Positions 25,539-33,501 of a stretch of DNA of 64,000 nucleotides are shown here, in pieces. Made by a program: the position numbers and the translations under genes. The notes beneath the pieces were generated by a model. The model saw only the letters and a program-made list of their open reading frames with translations. It had not been told where the DNA came from and made no database searches. Source of the stretch: an uncultured Clostridia bacterium (GTDB lineage Bacteria; Bacillota; Clostridia; Christensenellales; Borkfalkiaceae); the NCBI GenBank assembly GCA_934278995.1, contig CAKQWM010000008.1, forward strand, positions 1 through 64,000, given 5' to 3'. Numbering within the stretch: the first letter of the stretch is position 1; each line of letters begins with the position of its first letter.

Positions 25539-26965
25539 TGTTTGAAAACTTTTACGAAGGCAATCTCAAGAAAAAAAGAATCGACCTTTTTGACTTCAAT
25601 AATAGCGTTAACGGGCGTATAGACGGACATTTGAGTAAATATACGAGGGCAAAAAACTGTTATAACTTCGATTATACCGACGGCGCGTTAAAGTGCGGGA
25701 TAGGCGTTAAACCGCTCGAAATTTTGCTCGGCGAAAACCATTACGTGCCAAAAACGCCGGAAAATCTTATTCCGAAAAAACTTTATTATTATAAAAGGTA
25801 CGACGACGAAACCGATTCGAGAGACGACAGAATAATAGTCCTTTTTTCATGCGGAGATATTTACGAATGGAAAATATATTCCGGTACGGGCGAGATGACT
25901 AAAATAAACGGTTTATCTTTTACGTCCGCGCCTTTCGGAGTAAATTATCGGCTTAATTCTGAAGACGTAATATTATTTTCGGCAGACGGTAAATTATACG
26001 TTTATAACGGCAAAACGGTTACTTGTTGCGACGCGCCTACCATTACTTCTATGTGCATACACAACGAAAGGCTTTACGCAACGGCGGGAAACAGCGAAAC
26101 CGAACTTTGGTTTTCCAAAACTTTCGATCCCACAAACTGGAATTTAAATCTCGACGAGGGCGGTTTTATAGATTTCAGGGGCAAAGCGGGCGGGCTTTTG
26201 AAGGTCGTAAGCATTGACGGCTATCTTTATGCTTTCGCAAATTACGGCGTGTACAGAATAACCGCCTATAACGATCAGCTCGAAATGACAGCCGAGGCGT
26301 TATACTTAAATTCCGGCAGAATTATTAAAAATTCAGTTACAGAGTGCGGAAGATACGTAATATATCTTGCCGAAGACGGCTTTTACAGATTTGACGGCTC
26401 GTCGTCGTACCGGATTTTATCCGAACTCGACAAATATCTTAAAGGAGCGAACAACGAAGACGTATCCGCAATATACCACAATGGAAAATTTTACGCGTCG
26501 GTAAGGCTTAAAACCGATAAATTGTATAAAGCGGTGGTCTGTTACGACGTGGCAAGCAAGGAGTTTTATCTTGCGAAGGGTTTAAACGTTTACGACCTCG
26601 AAAAAATTGACGGCGACGGATTTTCCTTTCTTGCGGTGCTTTCGGAAGGCTATAACGAATTAGGCACGCTTTCTTTCGACGGCGCGCTATTTGGAAACCC
26701 ATTAAGCAAAATCTGGAAGTCTAATCCGAGCGACTACGGAGTTTACGGCGAAAAAACTTTGTCTTACGTAAGTTTATATACGCGTAGCGACGTAATAATC
26801 GAATTTGAATCCGAAAGAGGCAAAAAATCCGTTGACTTTAACGGAAGTTTATACAGGCAAAAAAAGCCCGTCGGGCTGAAAGGCGTTACTTTTACGGTTA
26901 CCGTAAAGTCTAAAAGCAAAAACGCGGAAGTTTCCAAGGTATTGTTGGAATTGCAATATTTATAA
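25538..26965 (+). CDS. Beta-propeller-like phage structural protein
   Basis: 475 residues, starting one base inside the preceding stop (TGATG), so translationally coupled. It is beta-rich with propeller-like repeats (DVILFSADGKLYVYNGKTVTCCD, CIHNERLYATAGNSETELWFSKTFDPTNW, DGYLYAFANYGVYRITAYND, YVIYLAEDGFYRFDGSSSY). Such proteins, called stabilisation or tail-tip proteins, occur after the connector in some podoviruses. A tail-closure role at the portal vertex is plausible but unproven. Confidence 0.55.
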   Translation: MFENFYEGNLKKKRIDLFDFNNSVNGRIDGHLSKYTRAKNCYNFDYTDGALKCGIGVKPLEILLGENHYVPKTPENLIPKKLYYYKRYDDETDSRDDRIIVLFSCGDIYEWKIYSGTGEMTKINGLSFTSAPFGVNYRLNSEDVILFSADGKLYVYNGKTVTCCDAPTITSMCIHNERLYATAGNSETELWFSKTFDPTNWNLNLDEGGFIDFRGKAGGLLKVVSIDGYLYAFANYGVYRITAYNDQLEMTAEALYLNSGRIIKNSVTECGRYVIYLAEDGFYRFDGSSSYRILSELDKYLKGANNEDVSAIYHNGKFYASVRLKTDKLYKAVVCYDVASKEFYLAKGLNVYDLEKIDGDGFSFLAVLSEGYNELGTLSFDGALFGNPLSKIWKSNPSDYGVYGEKTLSYVSLYTRSDVIIEFESERGKKSVDFNGSLYRQKKPVGLKGVTFTVTVKSKSKNAEVSKVLLELQYL

Positions 26966-26966
26966 A

Positions 26967-27815
26967 ATGATGAACGAATATAATACGGATTTAGAAAGAA
27001 GATTGAGAGCGATGGAAGGGAAAACTTACCCGCCGTACAAAACGCTTGTTTTTAATAAAGAGGATTGCTTTTTTCATGAAAACGAATACACTCTTAGTTT
27101 TAACGCGGTAAAAAATACCGAAATAATTATTACGTCAACGTTTTATACCGAACAGACGGTTACGTTTGATTTATATTTAAACGATGTAAAAATAAACGCC
27201 TATAAGTCCGTTATCGGCAAAAATCTGTTTATCGTAAAATGTAGCGGTACGGGAGAACAAATTTTAAAAGCAAAGTTTAACGGCGCAATTACGGCAGAAC
27301 TTAAATTTTACGTATCAGGGTATATCGAGAACTTCGCTTATGACGGAACGACGGAAATTTTACGTTGCGAAAACGTTGTTTACGTAATGGCATACGATGA
27401 ATTAAAATACATCACTACCGTTTACAAAATCAATAACTTTTCTCTTGAAACAATATGTAGCGTTTCCGAAGTAAAATCTTCTGGTTTATCTTTATCCGAC
27501 GACGGTTTGTTTAATTTATATTGCGTTGATTTAAGCGGAAATTTAAGCGTAGCAAAGGTAAAAGAGGGGCAAAACCTTGTCTTTACGCAAATAGATACCT
27601 CGGTAAGTAAAGTGTCCGGCGCGCTTTTTGATACGGAAGGCGGTTGCTTTTTCATTAAAAACAAGGCAGTTTACTCGGCAAAAAAGGATTCGGGTGTCTT
27701 AAAAATAACCGATTACGGCATCAAAAACGCGTACGAAATCAGATCTACGCCGTCTTATAGCGGAAGTTTCATAGTTATCGGATACGATAAAAATTCTACT
27801 TTATACGTAAAATAA
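26967..27815 (+). CDS. Beta-rich structural protein, unknown
   Basis: 282 residues, starting 1 nt after the previous stop. A short N-terminal helix (EYNTDLERRLRAMEGKTYPPYK) is followed by alternating strands (EYTLSFNAVKNTEIIITSTFYTEQTVTFDLYLND). The rest is propeller-like repeats (VVYVMAYDELKYITTVYKI, GGCFFIKNKAVYSAKKD). The N-terminal helix plus beta body is the plan of a fibre or receptor-binding protein. No family recognised. Confidence 0.5.
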   Translation: MMNEYNTDLERRLRAMEGKTYPPYKTLVFNKEDCFFHENEYTLSFNAVKNTEIIITSTFYTEQTVTFDLYLNDVKINAYKSVIGKNLFIVKCSGTGEQILKAKFNGAITAELKFYVSGYIENFAYDGTTEILRCENVVYVMAYDELKYITTVYKINNFSLETICSVSEVKSSGLSLSDDGLFNLYCVDLSGNLSVAKVKEGQNLVFTQIDTSVSKVSGALFDTEGGCFFIKNKAVYSAKKDSGVLKITDYGIKNAYEIRSTPSYSGSFIVIGYDKNSTLYVK

Positions 27816-27850
27816 TTCCCTAAAACAAAAAGACCTTAAAAGGAGATAAA

Positions 27851-28063
27851 ATGAAAAAATACGCTATCGGACGAAACGGAAAATTCAATATCGATTACGA
27901 CGGAATGCTTGCGGTTTACCGTACGGAAAACGGATGCGTTTATAAACGAAGCATGAACGTCGGTATGCAAAAGGAAAAACTTTTTGCCTATGCCGACGAA
28001 GCATTTACAATCGATAACGAAAGAACTCTTATAAGAAATAAAAATAAACTCGAAATAATTTAG
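27851..28063 (+). CDS. Small hypothetical protein in the capsid module, 70 aa
   Basis: 70 residues (MKKYAIGRNGKFNIDYDGMLAVYRTENG...), beta-prone, with a strong ribosome site (AAAGGAGATAAA). Located 8 nt before the last gene of the module. Unknown function. Confidence 0.6.
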   Translation: MKKYAIGRNGKFNIDYDGMLAVYRTENGCVYKRSMNVGMQKEKLFAYADEAFTIDNERTLIRNKNKLEII

Positions 28064-28071
28064 GAGGAACA

Positions 28072-28953
28072 ATGACGGACATCAAAAAAAAGTATAAAAT
28101 ATCCGACTTTACCGTGTCGCAAGCAAACGACGGCGGAGGAGAAAAAGAAAAACGAAAAGATAAAATATATAGCGGCGGGGTAGATATAACCCGCCCGCTC
28201 GAATACGACAAAACCACCGACGACGAACTTTTAAAAGTCGCCGAAGCAACCTATAAAACGGCAAAAGACGAAAAAATAAAATTCGTCCAAGAAAACGCGG
28301 AAAACAAGAAAAAGTCGCTCTATGAGTCGATTAACGAGCAAAATGAACTTGCTTTAAATCGGGCGCAAAACGCAGAAAAGGCTTTTCATAGAGCGGAAAG
28401 TAATTTGGAAGATCAAACTTTAAGACGCGGAATACAGCGCTCGAGCGCCGCCGTAGCTGGGCTTAAAGATCTTGAAACGGAGCGACTTGATAAACTTGCG
28501 TCGATTGACGCCGACAAAAAGAAATATATCGACAAAGTAAATGCCGAAATAGAAGATCTCGAAAGCGAACTCGGAAAAGAAATCTCGGCTATAAACGAAA
28601 AATACCATAACGCCGTTCAGACGAGGCTGCACGACCTCAAAAAAGAAAGAGACGCAAAGAACAAGGAAATCACAAAATACAACAATACGCTCGACTTGTT
28701 TTATCCCGCCGACTATTACGAAGAAAATTCTGCCGAGCAGAACGCAACCGAAGGCGAAAATAGTTTTGACGCGAGTAAAATCAAAGAGCGTTTCCGCGAA
28801 AGAATAGACGAAGTTTTAAAAGATTATACCGAAATAAAAGACCCAAAAGAAGCGCTCGAACTTTTTGAAACCAACGATTCCGTAAAAAGTTACCTCGGCA
28901 AATATTACGACTACGTACGTAAACTTTTAAAAAATTACGCGGAAAACAATTAA
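28072..28953 (+). CDS. Coiled-coil protein, last gene of the capsid module
   Basis: 293 highly charged residues, predicted mostly helical coiled coil from about 60 to 210 (KFVQENAENKKKSLYESINEQNELALNRAQNAEKAFHRAESNLEDQTLRRGIQ...), ending in a short helical domain. The ribosome site is strong (TAGGAGGAACA). The composition resembles internal ejection-type or tail proteins of phages, but no match is recognised. A terminator at 29009 closes the cluster. Confidence 0.55.
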   Translation: MTDIKKKYKISDFTVSQANDGGGEKEKRKDKIYSGGVDITRPLEYDKTTDDELLKVAEATYKTAKDEKIKFVQENAENKKKSLYESINEQNELALNRAQNAEKAFHRAESNLEDQTLRRGIQRSSAAVAGLKDLETERLDKLASIDADKKKYIDKVNAEIEDLESELGKEISAINEKYHNAVQTRLHDLKKERDAKNKEITKYNNTLDLFYPADYYEENSAEQNATEGENSFDASKIKERFRERIDEVLKDYTEIKDPKEALELFETNDSVKSYLGKYYDYVRKLLKNYAENN

Positions 28954-29008
28954 TTTTTCAAACAAAAATACCACGTTAATCGACCTATATAAGGACTTTT
29001 TATCATTT

Positions 29009-29046
29009 GCCCACATAAGCATATTGCTTTTGCGGGCTTTTTTTAT
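29009..29046 (+). terminator. Terminator closing the capsid module
   Basis: Stem GCCCACATAAGC (29009-29020) with GCTTTTGCGGGC (29026-29037), 10 of 12 pairs, followed by TTTTTTTATT. Confidence 0.85.
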
Positions 29047-29085
29047 TATATTTAAAATATAATATCTATGGTATAAACGGTATTT

Positions 29086-30168
29086 ATGATTACGCTTGAA
29101 GTAAATTTAAAAAACGCAGAAAATAATTTTAATTACGTAAAGAGCCTTACCGATAAAAAAATATTATGCGTGGTAAAATCAAACGCCTACGGACACGGAA
29201 TTGTTTTAAGCAAACTTTTTGCTTCCTCAGGCGCGCGCGCTTTCGTCGTGGCGGAAGCGGAAGAAGCGTTTACGTTGAGAAATATCGGAATAAACAAGGA
29301 TATTCTGATAACGAATTACGTCGAGCCAAAACACCTTGAAGAAATTTTTAAACTTAACGTAAGCGTAGGGCTTACAGATTATTCTTACGCTGAAATAGTT
29401 AACGAATTTGCAAGAAAACACGGTATAAAGATAAAGGCGCATATTGCTTTCGATACGGGTATGCACAGATTCGGTTTTTCTTGCAAAAAAGAGGAAATTC
29501 AAAAAGCGTACGAAGTTTTTGAAATGAAAAATTTGTCGATAACGGGCTTATACACCCACTTTTCATGTTCCGATAAGGCAAACGACGCTTATACTAAAAT
29601 GCAGATAAATAGTTTTTACGACCTGAAAAAACGTTTTAAAGACAAACGACTTTTTACACACGCCTCATCATCGTCGGCGCTTATAAATTACAAATCGATA
29701 AAAGAAGACGGCGTTCGCGCGGGTTTGATTTTATACGGCGGTATAAAAGGCGTTCCGGTAAATCCGCCGTTTACGTTTAAAACGATAATATGTTCGGTAA
29801 AAGATTTATCGCTCGGCGACAAACTCGGTTACGGCGGATATCCGCTTTGCCGTAACAAAAAAATAGCGATAATACCCGTCGGTTACGATAACGGATTTTT
29901 CCCGCAATCGGAAAAATACCGCGTAACGGTGAACGGCAAAAAGGCGCCCGTCATAGGCAGGGTATGTATGAATCATTCGTTTATCGATGTAACCGACGTT
30001 AACGTAAAAGCCGGCGATGAGGTTATCGTTTTAAAAACCGCGGAAGATTTATTCGCGCTGTCCGAGGCGCAAAACGTTTCGGTATATCAAACCCTTTGTT
30101 TTTTAGGGAGGCAAAACGCGCGGTTTATAAAATACGTCGGCTCGCCTAAATCAAAATCGCCCAAATAA
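29086..30168 (+). CDS. alr: Alanine racemase
   Basis: 360-residue PLP enzyme interconverting L- and D-alanine for peptidoglycan. The PLP lysine is K31 in VVKSNAYGHG. Other motifs are the substrate-loop AFDTGMHRFGF, ASSSSALI, the DGVRAGLILYGG strand and VGRVCMNHSFIDVTD near the C-terminus. Length is normal. The last residues (SPKSKSPK) are encoded within a 30-nt repeat that continues past the stop codon. It follows the phage-like module's terminator and has no close neighbour on its strand until fhs. Confidence 0.95.
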   Translation: MITLEVNLKNAENNFNYVKSLTDKKILCVVKSNAYGHGIVLSKLFASSGARAFVVAEAEEAFTLRNIGINKDILITNYVEPKHLEEIFKLNVSVGLTDYSYAEIVNEFARKHGIKIKAHIAFDTGMHRFGFSCKKEEIQKAYEVFEMKNLSITGLYTHFSCSDKANDAYTKMQINSFYDLKKRFKDKRLFTHASSSSALINYKSIKEDGVRAGLILYGGIKGVPVNPPFTFKTIICSVKDLSLGDKLGYGGYPLCRNKKIAIIPVGYDNGFFPQSEKYRVTVNGKKAPVIGRVCMNHSFIDVTDVNVKAGDEVIVLKTAEDLFALSEAQNVSVYQTLCFLGRQNARFIKYVGSPKSKSPK

Positions 30169-30201
30169 AATTCGCCTAAATCAAAATCGCCAAAATAAAA
30201 T
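30142..30201. repeat. 30-nt tandem repeat across the alr stop codon
   Basis: Two nearly identical 30-nt units (30142-30171 and 30172-30201), each starting TCGCCTAAATCAAAATCGCC, with a degraded third unit up to about 30229. The first unit contains the alr stop. Confidence 0.75.
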
Positions 30202-30273
30202 TCGCCTTAAACTAATTCGACTAAATCGGATAACTATTTTACAGAGTTAGCGAAAATTGAGCGAATAATTACA

Positions 30274-30302
30274 TTGACAAACTCCGCGCGACAATATATA
30301 AT
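30274..30302 (+). promoter_or_regulatory. Consensus promoter of fhs
   Basis: TTGACA (30274-30279), 17 bp, TATAAT (30297-30302), a perfect sigma-A consensus. The predicted transcript starts near 30309 and runs through the 25-nt repeat array. Confidence 0.85.
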
Positions 30303-30331
30303 AAATACGTAAGCCTACCGAAATACTTAAT

Positions 30332-30556
30332 CGTAGCGATAACAAGTACCGAATAGCGTAGCGATAACAAGTACCGAATAGCGTAGCGATAACAAGTACC
30401 GAATAGCGTAGCGATAACAAGTACCGAAAAGCGTTGCGATAACAAGTACCAAAATCGTTGCGATAGCAAGTACCGGAAAGCGTAGCGATAACAAGTACCG
30501 AATAGCGTAGCGATAACAAATACCGGGAAGCGTAGCAGAAACAAATACGGAAATGA
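30332..30556. repeat. Nine-copy 25-nt tandem repeat in the fhs leader
   Basis: Units begin CGTAGCGATAACAAGTACC and repeat every 25 nt from 30332. The first three are identical, the fourth has one change, the fifth is 24 nt, and the last is diverged. The array lies between the fhs promoter and start codon. The plus strand of the unit lacks TTA, CTA and TCA, so minus frames stay open through it; those are artefacts. The rest of the 450-nt gap after alr holds the alr-end repeat and the promoter. Confidence 0.85.
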
Positions 30557-30620
30557 AAAACCGCGTAGCGTCGGCAGATAAAAATCGGACTATAAACGCG
30601 GATAAAGAGAGAATAAAAAA

Positions 30621-32288
30621 ATGACTGATATCGAAATTGCCCAAAGCGCTGAAATGTTGCCGATAACCGAAATCCTTAGAAAACTCGGTTTTACCGACGA
30701 GGAATACGAATTATACGGAAAATACAAAGCAAAATTGAACTTAAACGTTTTTGAAAAACTAAAGCACAAAAAAGACGGCAAGTTGATTCTTGTAACCGCA
30801 ATCACACCGACATCTTTTGGGGAAGGAAAAACCACCACTACGATAGGTCTTGCGGACGGTCTTAACCTGTCGGGTAAAAAAGCGGTCGTCGCGCTGAGAG
30901 AGCCTTCATTAGGTCCCGTTTTCGGCGTCAAAGGCGGTGCGGCAGGCGGCGGATACGCACAAGTCGTTCCCATGGAAGACATCAACCTGCATTTTACCGG
31001 TGATTTTCACGCAATCGGCGCGGCAAACAATTTACTGTGCGCCATGATAGACAATCACATTCAGCAAGGCAACGAACTCAAAATCGATCCGAAAAGGATA
31101 ACTTTTAAGCGCGTTGTGGACATGAACGACAGACAACTGCGCAATATCGTTGACGGGCTTGGCGGAAGGGCAAACGGCGTTCCGCGCGAAGACGGCTTCG
31201 ACATAACGGTTGCAAGCGAGGTCATGGCAATTTTGTGTCTGGCGGAAGGTATCGACGATTTAAAGAACAGACTTTCAAAAATCGTAATAGGCTACACTTA
31301 TGACGGCGCGCCGGTTTACTGTAAGGATCTTAAAGCGCAGGGCGCAATGACTGCTTTACTTAAAGACGCCGTCAAACCGAACGTCGTACAAACGCTCGAA
31401 CACACCCCCGCTTTTGTTCACGGCGGTCCTTTTGCGAACATTGCGCACGGATGCAATTCGGTGCTTGCCACGAAACTTGCCTTAAAGTGCGGTGATTATT
31501 GCGTTACGGAAGCAGGCTTCGGCGCAGACCTCGGCGCGGAAAAATTTCTTGATATAAAATGCCGTACCGCAAACCTTAAACCCGATTGCGTTGTCGTGGT
31601 TGCGACCGTTCGCGCTCTGAAAATGCACGGCGGAGTAGCCAAGACCGATCTACCGCGTGAAAACGTAGAGGCATTAAAAAAAGGGTTTGCAAATCTTAAT
31701 AAGCACGTCAGAAACATGACCGACGTTTACGGATTAAAAGCGGTCGTTGCCATAAATAAATTTCCTGCCGACACCGCGGACGAAATTAAAATTCTCAAAA
31801 ACCTGTGCGAAGAAAACGGTTTTGCCGTTTCCGTTGCCGAAGGCTTTGAAAAGGGCGGCGCCGGTATGACGGATTTGGCGGAAAAAGTAATAGAACTTTC
31901 AAAAAAGCCGTCGGTTTTAACTTTCCCGTATTCTCCTACCGACTCGTTAAAAGATAAAATTTTATCTCTTACCGAAAAAATATACGGCGGGGCGGACGTT
32001 ATATATACCGCTGCCGCCGAAAAGCAGATAGCCGAAATAACCGAACTCGGTTTTTCCTCTTTACCCGTATGTATGGCGAAAACTCAATACAGCCTTTCCG
32101 ACAATCCCGCTTTATTCGGCGCGCCGAGCGGTTTTACCTTAACCGTCAGAAACGTAAAAGTATCTAACGGGGCGGGCTTCGTCGTAATTTTAACGGGCGA
32201 CGTTATGACTATGCCGGGGCTTCCGAAAAAGCCGGCGGCGGAAAACATCGACGTAAAAAGCGACGGAAAAATCGTCGGGTTATTTTAA
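30621..32288 (+). CDS. fhs: Formate-tetrahydrofolate ligase
   Basis: 555-residue enzyme that makes 10-formyl-THF from formate, THF and ATP in one-carbon metabolism, including the methyl branch of acetogenesis. The P-loop TPTSFGEGKTTTT (62-74), GVKGGAAGGGYAQVVPMEDINLHFTGDFHAI and the late FVVILTGDVMTMPGLPKKPAA are diagnostic. Length is full. The ribosome site GAGAG is weak and lies after a long repeat-containing leader. No folD or other one-carbon genes are in the window. Confidence 0.97.
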   Translation: MTDIEIAQSAEMLPITEILRKLGFTDEEYELYGKYKAKLNLNVFEKLKHKKDGKLILVTAITPTSFGEGKTTTTIGLADGLNLSGKKAVVALREPSLGPVFGVKGGAAGGGYAQVVPMEDINLHFTGDFHAIGAANNLLCAMIDNHIQQGNELKIDPKRITFKRVVDMNDRQLRNIVDGLGGRANGVPREDGFDITVASEVMAILCLAEGIDDLKNRLSKIVIGYTYDGAPVYCKDLKAQGAMTALLKDAVKPNVVQTLEHTPAFVHGGPFANIAHGCNSVLATKLALKCGDYCVTEAGFGADLGAEKFLDIKCRTANLKPDCVVVVATVRALKMHGGVAKTDLPRENVEALKKGFANLNKHVRNMTDVYGLKAVVAINKFPADTADEIKILKNLCEENGFAVSVAEGFEKGGAGMTDLAEKVIELSKKPSVLTFPYSPTDSLKDKILSLTEKIYGGADVIYTAAAEKQIAEITELGFSSLPVCMAKTQYSLSDNPALFGAPSGFTLTVRNVKVSNGAGFVVILTGDVMTMPGLPKKPAAENIDVKSDGKIVGLF

Positions 32289-32303
32289 CGGACGGGGGGC
32301 ATC

Positions 32304-33056
32304 ATGAAAAAAATAACAGCGTTTCTTTTGGCTACCATTATTGCGATTATTTCGTGCGGTTGCGCGCCGAAAGTTTTCAGGGCAAATTTGTATTCTCCGA
32401 CCGAAGAAGAATACAAAAAAATCGTGAGCGCGTTCCAAAACGACGATTCGCCTTTTTCCTTGACGAAAGGTTCTTATCGGCTCAGCGGTAATCTTTTTTT
32501 GAAAAACGGAATCAACAGCGTTTATTATGCTTCCGATATTTCGTTTGACGATTCTTTTGTCAAAGGGAAGTCCGGCGTCGTAAGAAAAACGCCGATTCTT
32601 AATTATAAGGAAACTTTAAACTATTATTTAAAAGACGGTAAAACTTACCTCGAAAAAAACGAAGAGGCTAAACCGTTTACCATATCTATAGACGACGCGT
32701 TATCGTCAATAGGTTGCCCGTTAGAGTTTATAAACCTTTTAAGCGCGATAATTAAAAATATCGATCTCCTCTCGGTAAGCGAAGTCGAAACGGCAAGATA
32801 TTTTCAACTGCTTTACGTGCGCATAAAAATAAACGCGGTTTCAGTAAAACCTCTTTTTTTCAGAGGCATTGACGCAGAAACGGCGGTAGGGGACGTATAT
32901 CTTACCTACGACGAGCATCTTTCGCATTTTATCGGTTTTAAACTGACTTTTAAATCCTGTATCGACGAAGATTATTTACGTAATAACGACGTCATTGTGG
33001 GAAACGTCGGCATGTTTACACAAATCGAATCCGACCTTTCTTTTTATAAAAAATAA
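32304..33056 (+). CDS. Putative lipoprotein
   Basis: 250 residues with a lipoprotein signal: positive N-terminus, hydrophobic core FLLATIIAIISC and a lipobox-like IISC before the cysteine. The mature part is mixed alpha/beta without recognised motifs (YKKIVSAFQNDDSPFSLTKGSYRLSGNLFL...). It starts 15 nt after fhs and may share its mRNA, but a functional link is unlikely to be specific. Unknown role at the outer face of the membrane. Confidence 0.65.
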   Translation: MKKITAFLLATIIAIISCGCAPKVFRANLYSPTEEEYKKIVSAFQNDDSPFSLTKGSYRLSGNLFLKNGINSVYYASDISFDDSFVKGKSGVVRKTPILNYKETLNYYLKDGKTYLEKNEEAKPFTISIDDALSSIGCPLEFINLLSAIIKNIDLLSVSEVETARYFQLLYVRIKINAVSVKPLFFRGIDAETAVGDVYLTYDEHLSHFIGFKLTFKSCIDEDYLRNNDVIVGNVGMFTQIESDLSFYKK

Positions 33057-33106
33057 CAATCAAAAAAAACGATTTATAATTTCACGCTAATATATGTCAA
33101 ACAGGC

Positions 33107-33135
33107 TTGCTTTTCCGTAAACTTTATGGTAAAAT
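33107..33135 (+). promoter_or_regulatory. Promoter of the surface-protein locus
   Basis: TTGCTT (33107-33112), 17 bp, TAAAAT (33130-33135). The predicted leader includes the (AAGC)n ORF and the hairpin at 33365-33401. Confidence 0.6.
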
Positions 33136-33234
33136 GTAAAAAATGAAACATATCATATATTGATATGCGGAACTTTTAACGCCGAATAACCTGCAAAAAA
33201 AATGCGAAATACAGGCAAAAGGAGTTGACAAGGT

Positions 33235-33384
<150 letters not shown>

Positions 33385-33501
33385 ACCTATGGGGCGGTGC
33401 GATTTTGCTTTTATAAGGAAAAAATACTACATTTTTACAAAGGTTTTAAGTCGCAACAGCGACACAGAACATATCCTAAATCTAAAAAAGGAGATACGAT
33501 T

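Noticed and set aside
30332..30556. CRISPR array
   Set aside because: Units follow head to tail every 25 nt with no unique spacers.
30247..30644. Three overlapping minus-strand frames reading RYLLSLRYSVLVIATLFG repeats
   Set aside because: All three frames are open only because the 25-nt unit lacks TTA, CTA and TCA on the plus strand; they are repeat artefacts.
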